Made by a program: the position numbers and the translations under genes. 19,216 nt of DNA, taken from positions 1-19,216 of the forward strand of contig UREH01000023.1 of assembly GCA_900546835.1 (NCBI GenBank). The letters are read 5' to 3'. The DNA comes from an uncultured Porphyromonadaceae bacterium (lineage in GTDB: Bacteria > Bacteroidota > Bacteroidia > Bacteroidales > Muribaculaceae). How positions within the stretch are numbered: the first letter of the stretch is position 1; each line of letters begins with the position of its first letter. Shown piece by piece: positions 1-7,481 of the stretch. The notes beneath the pieces are model-generated. The model searched no databases. It worked only from the letters and a program-made list of their open reading frames with translations, and had not been told where the DNA came from.

Positions 1-30
1 GTCCCGTAGAGTCTGCTTGATTAAACCACG

Positions 31-39
31 AAGCGTGGA
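31..39. other. Candidate attL core (aagcgtgga)
   Basis: This 9-bp sequence is repeated at 17767-17775. The left copy sits in a small inverted repeat, CCACG-AAG-CGTGG (26-38), of the sort a tyrosine recombinase could bind across its crossover. Frame 2 of the left flank (from base 2) is open through the core and is in the same codon phase as the metalloprotease at the right copy. Recombination between the copies would therefore join the two frames. A 9-bp match between two regions of about 100 bp has a few percent probability by chance, so this is a candidate only. Confidence 0.4.
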
Positions 40-225
40 ACTGCAATATCTGATATTCGAAAAGTTGAGTAAAGCCAAAAATGAAAAAAAGAGCTAAACA
101 AGTGCAAATATAACCTCTAATATTCAATACTTTATGTGGCATCAGATTCGGGAATGACTTTTTAATTTGTCTTAATTCGTTGCAAGTTTCCTCGGGATAT
201 ATGGGAACATATTCGGGAATTTATT

Positions 226-233
226 TACCTTTG
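226..233 (+). promoter_or_regulatory. Candidate Bacteroides -7 box for the recombinase operon
   Basis: TACCTTTG matches the Bacteroides sigma-ABfr -7 consensus TAnnTTTG. Transcription would start around 240, just ahead of the ATG at 259. No clear -33 box is seen. Confidence 0.4.
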
Positions 234-258
234 TCATGAAATCAAAAAGGCATAGCAA

Positions 259-1557
259 ATGAAAATTTCCGTCTATCTGAAAAAATGTTCCGCGACCACT
301 TCAAACATCTGCTTCCGGGTACGGGAGAAGAACGTGGACATCAAAGTGGTTTCCCCCATCGCGGTCCATGACAAGTATTGGGATGCCGATACCTTATGTT
401 ACAGGCGAACGACTGCCGTGACGGCCATTGAACAGAAACGGGTACCCGAACAGATCGCCGCCATCATCGAGAGAGCGGAAAAGACCTTCTCCGAGAAGGC
501 TGACGGCAAGTGGATGAAACAGGTCATCGAGGATGTCCTACATCCCGCGCGGGCTTTCGAGCGTGATCACCCGAACCTGCTCCACCGCATCCACGAGTAC
601 CTGGAAAAATATGACGGCGCGGAAAGAACCAAGGAGCACATCGTCCGTTTCGAGCGAACGATGACCAGGTATCACGAGTACCGGCGTGAATTATTGGGCG
701 ATACTGATTTCACGCTCTTCGTTGAAACTGTCACCCTGGGGCAGATGAACGACTTCAGGGAGTACGTCGCCAACGAGTACCTGCTCCGCCAGGAGTATCC
801 TGACTTTTATATTCCCCGTATGCTCATCAACCACAAGCCCAAGCCTCTCTCCAACACGACCGTCATCAATATCATGAACCTTTTCTGCACGTTCCTGCAC
901 TGGTGCAAGAGAATGAAGTATTCCGACAACGAAGTCTATGCAGTTTATGGCTGCAAGGAGCCGACCTACGGCGACCCGTTCTACCTCACATCGGAAGAGA
1001 GGAATGTCCTGTACGACGCGGACCTGAGCGACTGCCCGAAACTGGCTGTCATCCGGGATATTTTCGTGTTCCACTGCTATGTCGGTTGTCGTGTCGGTGA
1101 TCTCTACAGGATGACAAAGGAGAACATCAAGGACGGCTTTCTGGAGTATATGCCTCAAAAGACAAAGAAGTGCCAGGCGAAAACCGTCAGGGTCCCATTG
1201 CATGAAAAGGCGGTCAGAATACTGGAACGCTATAGCGGGAATACCGGCAAGCTGCTTCCCTTCAAGCCCATCAACACTTACAATCTGGGTATACGGGAAC
1301 TGCTGAAACATTGTGGCATTGACCGCATGGTGACCATTCTTGACACGCACGGCTACAACACCGTACAGAAGCCCTTGTATGAGGTGGCCAGCAGCCACAC
1401 GGCACGCAAGACTTTTGTAGGCAACCTGTATCGGCAGGTTCCGGACCCCAACCTGATAGCCTCCATGTCAGGCCACGTGGAAGGCAGCAGGGCCTTCCGG
1501 CGTTACCGGACGATAGATGATGACATGAAACGAAAACTTGTGGAAATGATAAACTGA
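259..1557 (+). CDS. Tyrosine recombinase (integrase) 1
   Basis: This is a 432-residue site-specific recombinase that would cut and rejoin DNA through a 3'-phosphotyrosine at the element ends. The N-terminal part (about 1-220) is the arm/core-binding region common in Bacteroidales integrases. The C-terminal catalytic domain shows the expected residues: R278 in GCRVGDL, a lysine in the QKTKK strand (K301 or K303), H380 and R383 in HTARKTF, H406 in MSGH, and nucleophile Y416 in FRRYRTID. The start ATG follows a -7 promoter box and the length is typical for the family. It is followed after 13 bases by a paralogue, so the two are probably cotranscribed and may act together. Family assignment is firm; its exact site specificity is unknown. 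Confidence 0.94.
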   Translation: MKISVYLKKCSATTSNICFRVREKNVDIKVVSPIAVHDKYWDADTLCYRRTTAVTAIEQKRVPEQIAAIIERAEKTFSEKADGKWMKQVIEDVLHPARAFERDHPNLLHRIHEYLEKYDGAERTKEHIVRFERTMTRYHEYRRELLGDTDFTLFVETVTLGQMNDFREYVANEYLLRQEYPDFYIPRMLINHKPKPLSNTTVINIMNLFCTFLHWCKRMKYSDNEVYAVYGCKEPTYGDPFYLTSEERNVLYDADLSDCPKLAVIRDIFVFHCYVGCRVGDLYRMTKENIKDGFLEYMPQKTKKCQAKTVRVPLHEKAVRILERYSGNTGKLLPFKPINTYNLGIRELLKHCGIDRMVTILDTHGYNTVQKPLYEVASSHTARKTFVGNLYRQVPDPNLIASMSGHVEGSRAFRRYRTIDDDMKRKLVEMIN

Positions 1558-1570
1558 GGAGGATATATAC

Positions 1571-2902
1571 ATGAAAGTAACAGCATTTATCAGAAAGACA
1601 TCGGCGAAAAACAACGTGACGGATCTTGCCCGGGTCTATTTCCGTGTCCGGGATATCGGTGGTGTGGACATAAAGGCCGCGAGCGAGCTGTCCATCAACC
1701 CGAACCATTGGAGCCCGGAGAGGCAAGGCTACAAACCACGTGTGGCTCTTGTCTCGGAAGAGAAGAAGAACGCTTTCGACAGGGATATCCAGCAAATTAC
1801 CCACCTGATCACCAGGGAATACAGCCGTGGAGTTGACGGAAACTGGCTCAAGGGGCTGATAGAAGAATACCATCATCCTAACATCAATGCAAGGGGCGGC
1901 AACAAGGCAGAGGAATACCTGTTGTCATACCAGATACAAAAATATGTTGACGAGACCCCACTCGCGTTCGAGAGCCGGAAACATCATCTTGACAATCTCA
2001 ACAAGGTACTCCGTTACGAGCGTTTCCGCCATGAGGTCATGCACCAGAGGGGCTTCCATCTTTGCATTGACTCCATCACGGCAGATGACATAAGGGATTT
2101 CAAATTCTGGCTGCAGGAAGAGCACAAGTATGTTGACATGTATCCCGTGTTTTACCAGAACGAGGTCCGCCGCAATGTCGAGCAGGTACGTTCCGAGAAC
2201 AGCATGTCGGGAAGCCTGTACCGCGTACGCACCGTCATCAAATGGTGCATCAAGCGTGGCCTTACACGAAATAACCCTTTCGACCAATACCAGATCGCGC
2301 AGCCCATGTACGGTGACCCATTCTACCTGACACTTGAAGAACGTGACAAGGTATATTATGCCGACTTAAGCGACATGGGTGCCAGCTATCCGGTCTATCG
2401 TGACATCTTCATGTTCCAGTGCCTGATCGGTTGCCGTGTCAGTGACTTGAACAGGCTGACCAAGGCGAATATTGTGGACGGTTGCGTGGAGTACATCCCC
2501 CAGAAAACCAAGCTGGAGCACGCGGGCACGGTACGGGTCCCGCTTAACCAAAAGGCCTTGGATATACTGGAAAGGTACAAGGACCTGGAAGAAGCGCTGC
2601 TCCCGAGATTCTCGCATTTCGGCTACAACAAGAAAATAAAGGAGATTCTCAAATACGTGGGAATCGACCGCATGGTCAGGGTGCTCGACCCGAAGACGCG
2701 CGAGGATGTGGCAAGACCATTGTACGAGGTGGCCACCACCCACACGGCGAGGAAGACCTTCATCGGAAACCTGTACAAGCAGGTCAAGGACCCGAACCTG
2801 ATTGCCTCCATGTCCGGACACTCTGAAGGTAGCCGTGCCTTTGCCCGGTACCGCAAGATAGACGATGAAATGAAGAAGGAGCTGGTAAATCTTCTGGATT
2901 GA
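1571..2902 (+). CDS. Tyrosine recombinase (integrase) 2
   Basis: This 443-residue protein is a paralogue of the upstream recombinase, sharing long stretches such as DPFYLT, GCRV, QKTK, HTARKTF and ASMSGH. Catalytic residues are R289, K312 or K314, H391, R394, H417 and Y427, so it appears active. Its strong ribosome binding site (gaggagg) overlaps the stop region of recombinase 1, which points to coupled translation. The N-terminal halves diverge more than the C-terminal halves, suggesting different DNA contacts, perhaps one protein per half-site or one for integration and one for excision. That division of labour is inference; some Bacteroides elements do carry recombinases in tandem. Confidence 0.94.
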   Translation: MKVTAFIRKTSAKNNVTDLARVYFRVRDIGGVDIKAASELSINPNHWSPERQGYKPRVALVSEEKKNAFDRDIQQITHLITREYSRGVDGNWLKGLIEEYHHPNINARGGNKAEEYLLSYQIQKYVDETPLAFESRKHHLDNLNKVLRYERFRHEVMHQRGFHLCIDSITADDIRDFKFWLQEEHKYVDMYPVFYQNEVRRNVEQVRSENSMSGSLYRVRTVIKWCIKRGLTRNNPFDQYQIAQPMYGDPFYLTLEERDKVYYADLSDMGASYPVYRDIFMFQCLIGCRVSDLNRLTKANIVDGCVEYIPQKTKLEHAGTVRVPLNQKALDILERYKDLEEALLPRFSHFGYNKKIKEILKYVGIDRMVRVLDPKTREDVARPLYEVATTHTARKTFIGNLYKQVKDPNLIASMSGHSEGSRAFARYRKIDDEMKKELVNLLD

Positions 2903-2949
2903 CCGTTCCTTTTTTCCACCTATCCTTTTATATCCACCGATAATGCAAT

Positions 2950-4092
2950 ATGAATATGGACGAGCAGAAGTTGACATACGAACAATTCAAGGAGGATATT
3001 CTCCAGTGGAAGAACACGCACCGTGAAGAATACAACCGCTTCTCGCGCCTGATGACAAACGGTGACGAGAGGCAGTATCTTGCCATCTGCAAAGCCATAT
3101 TCAGGCAACTCCCCGGCATCAGGCGGGAATGGGAATTGTCCTGGAACGATGACAGCACGGATGGCCTTGCAAATATAGGCATGCAGTTCGCGGAGAACGC
3201 GGTACCCGGGCAGATCGTGGATCTGTACAGGAAACAGAGGGAGGAAAACAATCCTCTGCCCGACAACATTTCACCGGTCACATTGTGGGGCAGGATAAAG
3301 TCCTTTTTTAGCGGCAAATCTTCCAAGCCGGGTGTCACCCTTTCGGCACCGCTCGTGTTGAGCTGGCTGTATTACGGAAAGAGCTTCGAGGCGATGGTTT
3401 CCATGATAGAGAAACAGATGAAGAACCCGAAAGCTGACAATGCTGACAGGCTGGGCTGTTCCCTTGTCGTCAAGCAGATAATAAACGTATCCATCAGGAA
3501 CGGTTTCCGAACCCGGGCAGACTGGGACAGGTATTTTGCCATGAACAGCGCCATTGAAAAAGGCAATGTCGGCGAATGGGCCTTGCAGACCATCACGGCT
3601 GACATGGAAACTGACGAAGAAAGCAGGGATACGATTACAACTCGGGCCGAAGACAGCGTCAGGGGATCTGTTGTACAACGCGTGGCCGGAAAGAAAAAAA
3701 TCCAGGAACGGCCACTTGCCGATTATCTTGATCATGAGAACAAAGAAGTTGTATTACAACATATCCGCGACTTTATTTCCGTCAATACAAGTGCCATTCA
3801 TCAGGCATTACCGTTCTATGTATTAAAGGAGTTCGATCTGGTTGCGGGTATGCATACAGCCAAGGAGTACAGCATGGGGCTGACATTGCAGTTCCCCGAT
3901 TTGCCGTCATTGAAAAGCGAGAGCGCCATACGGCAGTCGGTCGGGTTCCTGAGAACGGCAAAACACGTTATCAAGGACGGCAAAGACCAGATGGCACCCT
4001 TGATAGAGAGTGACGAGAACCGGGAACTGTTCCGGAAATTGGCACAGGCTATCAGTAATATCCCAGGTACAGGCACGATGACCATTGCATAG
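2950..4092 (+). CDS. Hypothetical protein of the integration module
   Basis: I do not recognise this 380-residue protein. It starts 47 bases after recombinase 2 on the same strand. An alternative ATG two codons downstream (2956) is equally possible, because no clear ribosome binding site is visible. The sequence is mostly hydrophilic with no signal peptide or convincing membrane segment. The N-terminus (to about residue 60) is rich in charged and aromatic residues and likely helical. The middle (about 90-260) contains many basic stretches, and the C-terminus ends in a small Gly/Thr-rich tail. It could be an accessory factor for recombination or element maintenance, but only its position supports that. 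GC content matches the recombinases, so it belongs to the backbone. Confidence 0.8.
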   Translation: MNMDEQKLTYEQFKEDILQWKNTHREEYNRFSRLMTNGDERQYLAICKAIFRQLPGIRREWELSWNDDSTDGLANIGMQFAENAVPGQIVDLYRKQREENNPLPDNISPVTLWGRIKSFFSGKSSKPGVTLSAPLVLSWLYYGKSFEAMVSMIEKQMKNPKADNADRLGCSLVVKQIINVSIRNGFRTRADWDRYFAMNSAIEKGNVGEWALQTITADMETDEESRDTITTRAEDSVRGSVVQRVAGKKKIQERPLADYLDHENKEVVLQHIRDFISVNTSAIHQALPFYVLKEFDLVAGMHTAKEYSMGLTLQFPDLPSLKSESAIRQSVGFLRTAKHVIKDGKDQMAPLIESDENRELFRKLAQAISNIPGTGTMTIA

Positions 4093-4137
4093 AAATAAGG
4101 CCAATTATAATCTTTTCACGTTGTCACACGGACTTAT

Positions 4138-4151
4138 ATTGTCATGACAAT
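4138..4151. promoter_or_regulatory. Perfect 14-bp palindrome, possible operator
   Basis: ATTGTCATGACAAT is a perfect palindrome in the gap before the HTH gene, with a related half (TTGTCA) at 4121-4126. Its position fits a dimeric regulator site, perhaps for the downstream HTH protein. No binding evidence is available. Confidence 0.35.
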
Positions 4152-4193
4152 TTAAGGCAACTCACTATATATCAATTACTTTTAATTCATGTG

Positions 4194-4201
4194 TAGTTTT
4201 G
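4194..4201 (+). promoter_or_regulatory. Candidate -7 box before the HTH gene
   Basis: TAGTTTTG fits TAnnTTTG. A transcript would begin near 4208, inside the hairpin at 4201-4234, so the promoter and the hairpin-as-terminator readings compete. No -33 box at the usual distance. Confidence 0.25.
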
Positions 4202-4243
4202 CACCGTCAATCCTTTCCCGAGGGCTGGCGGTGCTTCTCTTTT
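4201..4243 (+). terminator. Candidate rho-independent terminator
   Basis: GCACCG (4201-4206) pairs with CGGTGC (4229-4234), with further partial pairing inside, followed by a T-rich run (ttctctttt, 4235-4243). It could end transcription from the recombinase operon before the mobilization block. It lies about 110 bases past the previous stop, so it may instead be a leader structure of the next transcript. Confidence 0.45.
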
Positions 4244-4313
4244 ATAAGCCATCGGAAGCGGGGCACCAGGGAACTTTTGAAGATGGTCATCACAAACTTC
4301 AAAATTGATATTT

Positions 4314-4667
4314 ATGATTACCATAGAGAGTCTGGTCGAGCAGGGAGCGAACGTGAAACTGGAAGTCACTCCCGCTGACCTTAAAATGTTCGCTGAATCT
4401 ATCGTGCAGCGTACCATCATGGCGCAACAGGAAGAACAGAGAGCCGCGATACTGCGTGAAGCGGAGGAGACTTATCTCAATACAAAACAGGTTCGTGAGT
4501 TGCTGAACGTGTGCGAGGGCACGCTCAACCTGTGGGCGAAACGAGGCTATCTCGTACCGGTCAAGGTCGGTAACAAGAACATGTATGCCAAATCTGATGT
4601 ACGCCGGGTACAGACAGGCAACAAGTCCGAGAGTGTAACATCCTATTGCAAGAGAAAAAATGTGTGA
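4314..4667 (+). CDS. Helix-turn-helix protein, excisionase/MerR-like
   Basis: This small DNA-binding protein is probably a recombination directionality factor or regulator. I use the ATG at 4314 (117 residues) rather than a TTG nine bases upstream. The N-terminal half is a charged helix rich in E and Q (about residues 20-50). From about residue 55, the segment TYLNTKQVRELLNVCEGTLN followed by a GYLVPVKVGNKNMYAKSDV stretch is the winged HTH_17 pattern seen in excisionases: helix, recognition helix, then a basic wing. The stop overlaps the start of the DUF3987 gene (ATGTGTGA), so the two are translationally coupled. Family assignment is good; whether it promotes excision or regulates transcription cannot be told from sequence. 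Confidence 0.82.
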   Translation: MITIESLVEQGANVKLEVTPADLKMFAESIVQRTIMAQQEEQRAAILREAEETYLNTKQVRELLNVCEGTLNLWAKRGYLVPVKVGNKNMYAKSDVRRVQTGNKSESVTSYCKRKNV

Positions 4668-6027
4668 TATGGCAACCGGCAGGCTTGAACTGTGTAACAG
4701 AATCCGCATGGAGGCGGAGGATATTGAAAGAACGGGATTCCCGCTGGAGGTCCTGCCCCAGGCCGTGCAGTCTCTCATACTCGATATGGCCACATACGAG
4801 AACTACAAGATCGAGTTTATCGCAACGGCCATGTTGTCGGCTGTATCCGCGGCCTTGGGAGGCGCATACCGTATCCGCATCAAAGGAGATTGGCAGAGCA
4901 GCGGAGCGTTGTACGTCATTCTGGTAGGCAGGCCCGGACTGGGCAAGACCCCACCGCTGGAGGCCGCATATCGCCCGATCCGGAAACGTGACTATGCCCT
5001 TTTCAAGGTGTACGAGGCAGAAATGGAGGAATGGAAAGCCGCGGGAGAAAACGGGAAGAAACCTGTCCTGAAACGCACTGTAGTCTCTGATTTCACTCCC
5101 GAGTCGCTTTTACTGACCCACCACAATAACCCGAGAAGCGTGGTCATTCTGGTAGACGAGATCATGGGCATGTTCAATTCCGCCAACCGTTACACGAACG
5201 GGCAGCTCATAGAACAACTCCTGACCGCATGGAGTGGCGGGGCTTTGGATGTTACCAGGGTAAACTCCCCTGTTCCTGTACACATCGAGCATCCATGCAT
5301 AAACATCATCGGAACCACGCAAACCAAGCGTGTACACGAGCTTCTGAAAAAAGGTTTCGAGGAAAACGGGCTGCTTGACCGTATCCTGTTCGTGATGCCC
5401 AAATCCCCCAAACTGTCATCCTGGAAAAACCGGGATGACGATGGGGAAAGGACATCCTTGGCTGCAGTCCGTTGGGAGAACATATTAAACAAGGTCCTTG
5501 CATTGGACTATGACACCGAAGCGGAAGAAAAAACACCCCACGTGCTGTCTATGGACAGGGAGGCCAGGGAATACTTCTTCTCCTGGTGGAACAGGAAGGT
5601 GGAGCGTATCAACCGGATAGAGGATGATGCCGAGGTAGACAGCCGGGAAATGAAACATCCGGCTCATGTAGCCCGTCTGGCATTGATAATTCAGGTTTTG
5701 CGCCATGCGTCCGGTGAAAGTCACCTGCAGTTTATAGATGTATCATCGGTGAAAGCTGCCATAAGGCTGAATGACTATTTTGAGGAATCATACATGCGTA
5801 TCCGTTCTTTCGTGGCGAATGACGCCTGTGAAGACCCTCCCAAGGTGCTGCTGTCTATGTTGCCTGATACCTTTGACACAAAAACAGCAATAACCGTTGG
5901 AAAGGAACGACAGTGCGTCAGCGAGCGGACTGTCATGAATTATCTGAAAGAGTTATGCCGCAGCAGGCTTCTCCGGAAATCAAAAGCCGGACATTACGAG
6001 AAAATCATGTATGAAAAATCTGTCTAA
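4660..6027 (+). CDS. DUF3987 P-loop ATPase, probable replication helicase
   Basis: This 455-residue protein has a clear Walker A motif GRPGLGKT at residues 90-97 and a hydrophobic strand ending in DE (VVILVDE, 161-167) as Walker B, typical of the DUF3987 family. These proteins are related to phage and plasmid replication helicases and usually sit next to a primase-like gene, as here. After the ATPase core comes a helical region. The C-terminal 80 residues look like a winged-helix DNA-binding segment (VSERTVMNYLKELCRSRLLR). It overlaps the HTH gene by 8 bases and is followed by a cluster of short repeats that could be its binding site. The likely role is unwinding or initiating replication of the excised circle. 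Family confidence is high; the biochemical role is inferred. Confidence 0.86.
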   Translation: MCDMATGRLELCNRIRMEAEDIERTGFPLEVLPQAVQSLILDMATYENYKIEFIATAMLSAVSAALGGAYRIRIKGDWQSSGALYVILVGRPGLGKTPPLEAAYRPIRKRDYALFKVYEAEMEEWKAAGENGKKPVLKRTVVSDFTPESLLLTHHNNPRSVVILVDEIMGMFNSANRYTNGQLIEQLLTAWSGGALDVTRVNSPVPVHIEHPCINIIGTTQTKRVHELLKKGFEENGLLDRILFVMPKSPKLSSWKNRDDDGERTSLAAVRWENILNKVLALDYDTEAEEKTPHVLSMDREAREYFFSWWNRKVERINRIEDDAEVDSREMKHPAHVARLALIIQVLRHASGESHLQFIDVSSVKAAIRLNDYFEESYMRIRSFVANDACEDPPKVLLSMLPDTFDTKTAITVGKERQCVSERTVMNYLKELCRSRLLRKSKAGHYEKIMYEKSV

Positions 6028-6057
6028 TCTAATGAAAACAATAATGAATCATCCCCA

Positions 6058-6190
6058 CGAAACTGCAACGGATGATCCCTTGTTGCAGCCTGCAGTCTTT
6101 GCAGTTTTGCAGTTTCGAGGGCTGAATAAGGGGAAATTCCTGCAGGACTGCAAGAACTGCAAACTGCAAATGGTGGTATTTATTTGCAGA
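6058..6190. repeat. Iteron-like TGCAG repeat cluster, candidate replication origin
   Basis: The gap between the helicase-like and primase-like genes is packed with TGCAG/CTGCA units. A perfect 11-bp inverted repeat, CGAAACTGCAA (6058-6068) and TTGCAGTTTCG (6107-6117), encloses three further TGCAG units starting at 6084, 6091 and 6100, spaced 7-9 bases. A second block at 6139-6170 has units in the opposite orientation, with actgcaa starts at 6147, 6156 and 6163 and a CCTGCAGG palindrome at 6139-6146. The arrangement resembles iterons bound by a replication initiator or an operator array controlling the primase-like gene. A 62-codon open frame across it looks like a by-product of the repeats. 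Confidence 0.5.
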
Positions 6191-6210
6191 AACACGTAAT
6201 TGACAACATT

Positions 6211-7281
6211 ATGAACGAATATAGATTCCATCTTCAAAAATACAAACCGGGCAGCAAGACCGTCTGTCCGGGGTGCGGAAGGAAGTCCTGCTTTACCCGT
6301 TATATCGACGAGGCGGGAGAGATTTCTTTCCCGGGGTACGTGGGCAAATGCGACCACGTCAACAGTTGTGGCTATCATTATTCCCCGAAAGAATACTTCC
6401 GGGACAATCCGTCAGCAAGGAAAACATCGGCTGGCCATAAAATGAACGGCAATGTATTTACGGCAGTAAAGTATGCAGCCAAACAACCGCCAACAGAACA
6501 AGAACCGGAGATTTCTTGTCTTCCCTATGATTGGGTTGAGCAATCCATGCGCGGGTACGACATCAACCCTTTGTACCGTTACTTCACCAAAGTGGTGGGA
6601 AAGGAGGAAGCCAGCAGGTTGTTCCATGTTTACAAAGTCGGCACGTCAAGGATGTGGAACGGTTCGACCGTGTTCTGGCAGATAGATGTCAGGGGTAACG
6701 TGCGTGCAGGCAAGATTATGGGCTACGATGCCGTAACCGGACACCGGATTAAAGAGCCTTTCAATCAAGTCAACTGGGTCCATTCTGTAAGAAAAGTGCC
6801 GGACTTCCACATGAAGCAGTGCCTGTTCGGTGAGCATCTGCTTTCGGACACTTCCGCTGCCATGTCAGCCAAGCCTGTAGCCATTGTCGAAAGCGAGAAG
6901 ACGGCACTGGTTGCCGCCCTGTTCATCCCTGATTTTGTATGGCTTGCCACCGGGGGAATGTACGGCTGTTTCAACAGTGAGGCCATGCAGGTGTTGAAAG
7001 AACGCGAAGTGATTCTTTTCCCCGATCTTAAGGCAACCGACGGATGGCGGCAACGGCTGCCGATGCTGGAAACCGTCTGTAGGCGTGTCACTTGTTCCGA
7101 CCTGCTGGAAAAGATGGCGACCGATGAACAGCGTAGTTTGGGACTGGACATCGCCGACTTCCTGCTGATGGAGGACACGCCACAGATGATTCTCGCGAGG
7201 ATGATACAACGCAATCCTGCGTTGCAGACCTTCATCGACACCTTCGGACTCGAACTGGTGGATGCAGAAAAAACGGAATGA
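6211..7281 (+). CDS. Zinc-ribbon/Toprim primase-like protein (DUF6371-like)
   Basis: I choose the ATG at 6211 (356 residues) over an upstream TTG at 6184, because the zinc-binding region follows at a normal distance. The N-terminus carries a probable zinc ribbon: CPGC at residues 19-22, then C47, H49, C53 and H56. In the C-terminal half, VAIVESEKTAL (223-233) looks like the first Toprim acidic motif (E227) and VILFPDL with D272 the second. The layout is that of DNA primases of phages and mobile elements, and Bacteroidales proteins of this type are usually labelled DUF6371. With the DUF3987 ATPase it could form a primase-helicase pair. A complete polymerase active site cannot be confirmed by eye. 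Confidence 0.78.
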   Translation: MNEYRFHLQKYKPGSKTVCPGCGRKSCFTRYIDEAGEISFPGYVGKCDHVNSCGYHYSPKEYFRDNPSARKTSAGHKMNGNVFTAVKYAAKQPPTEQEPEISCLPYDWVEQSMRGYDINPLYRYFTKVVGKEEASRLFHVYKVGTSRMWNGSTVFWQIDVRGNVRAGKIMGYDAVTGHRIKEPFNQVNWVHSVRKVPDFHMKQCLFGEHLLSDTSAAMSAKPVAIVESEKTALVAALFIPDFVWLATGGMYGCFNSEAMQVLKEREVILFPDLKATDGWRQRLPMLETVCRRVTCSDLLEKMATDEQRSLGLDIADFLLMEDTPQMILARMIQRNPALQTFIDTFGLELVDAEKTE

Positions 7282-7293
7282 AGGAGAATCAAT

Positions 7294-7453
7294 GGACAGC
7301 TCGCTGTCCCGTGAAAATGGGGTTGTAAAATCCCGTAGCTTATTAGGGCATTTTCACCGTCTCCGCTTCGCGTCCGGCAGTAAAAAAGCCCATAAGCCAG
7401 GGAACTCCTCAGGTCCCCGGTATGCCTCCGACTGTCTGACGGGATTTTACAAC
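7294..7453. other. Structured region upstream of the relaxase, candidate oriT
   Basis: Four pairings are visible. (1) A hairpin GGACAGC-TC-GCTGTCC at 7294-7309. (2) A perfect 15-bp inverted repeat GTTGTAAAATCCCGT (7322-7336) with its complement at 7439-7453. (3) Just inside, a 10-bp stem GCTTAT(ta)GGGC (7338-7349) with GCCCATAAGC (7388-7397). (4) A hairpin CC-a-GGGA (7397-7403) with TCCC-c-GG (7414-7420). They can coexist as a multibranched fold. The site lies directly before the MobV relaxase, where oriT sites are usually found, so nicking and transfer initiation is the favoured role. A structured RNA or a small inverted-repeat element are alternatives. It also covers the roughly 200-base gap between genes. 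Confidence 0.5.
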
Positions 7454-7481
7454 AAGAATAACAATAAAATAACGAATAGAT

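Larger units (their letters stand above)
1..258. other. Gene-free left end: promoter and short repeats
   Basis: No convincing gene is present. Frame 2 is open from base 2 to a stop at 95-97 but has no recognisable product; its first dozen codons could be flank from the interrupted gene. Visible signals are a near-palindrome AATATC-T-GATATT at 45-57 and two direct copies of ATTCGGGAAT at 146-155 and 211-220. A Bacteroides-type -7 box, TACCTTTG at 226-233, lies 25 bases before the first recombinase. No matching -33 TTTG box was found at the usual spacing. The repeats could be arm-type sites for the recombinases or sites for the HTH protein. Confidence 0.45.

Noticed and set aside
691..1398. A 235-codon minus-strand frame inside recombinase 1, and similar long minus-strand frames in recombinase 2
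   Set aside because: They are antisense to genes with complete catalytic motifs; GC-rich codon use on the plus strand keeps the opposite frame open.
6011..6199. A 62-codon plus-strand frame between the DUF3987 and Toprim genes
   Set aside because: It overlaps the DUF3987 3' end and then runs through the TGCAG repeats. The peptide has repeat-derived residues and no domain, so it is best read as non-coding.
7322..7453. Reading the 15-bp inverted repeats as the ends of a MITE-type insertion
   Set aside because: No target-site duplication is visible at its borders and further internal stems fit better with oriT or a structured RNA. Not excluded.
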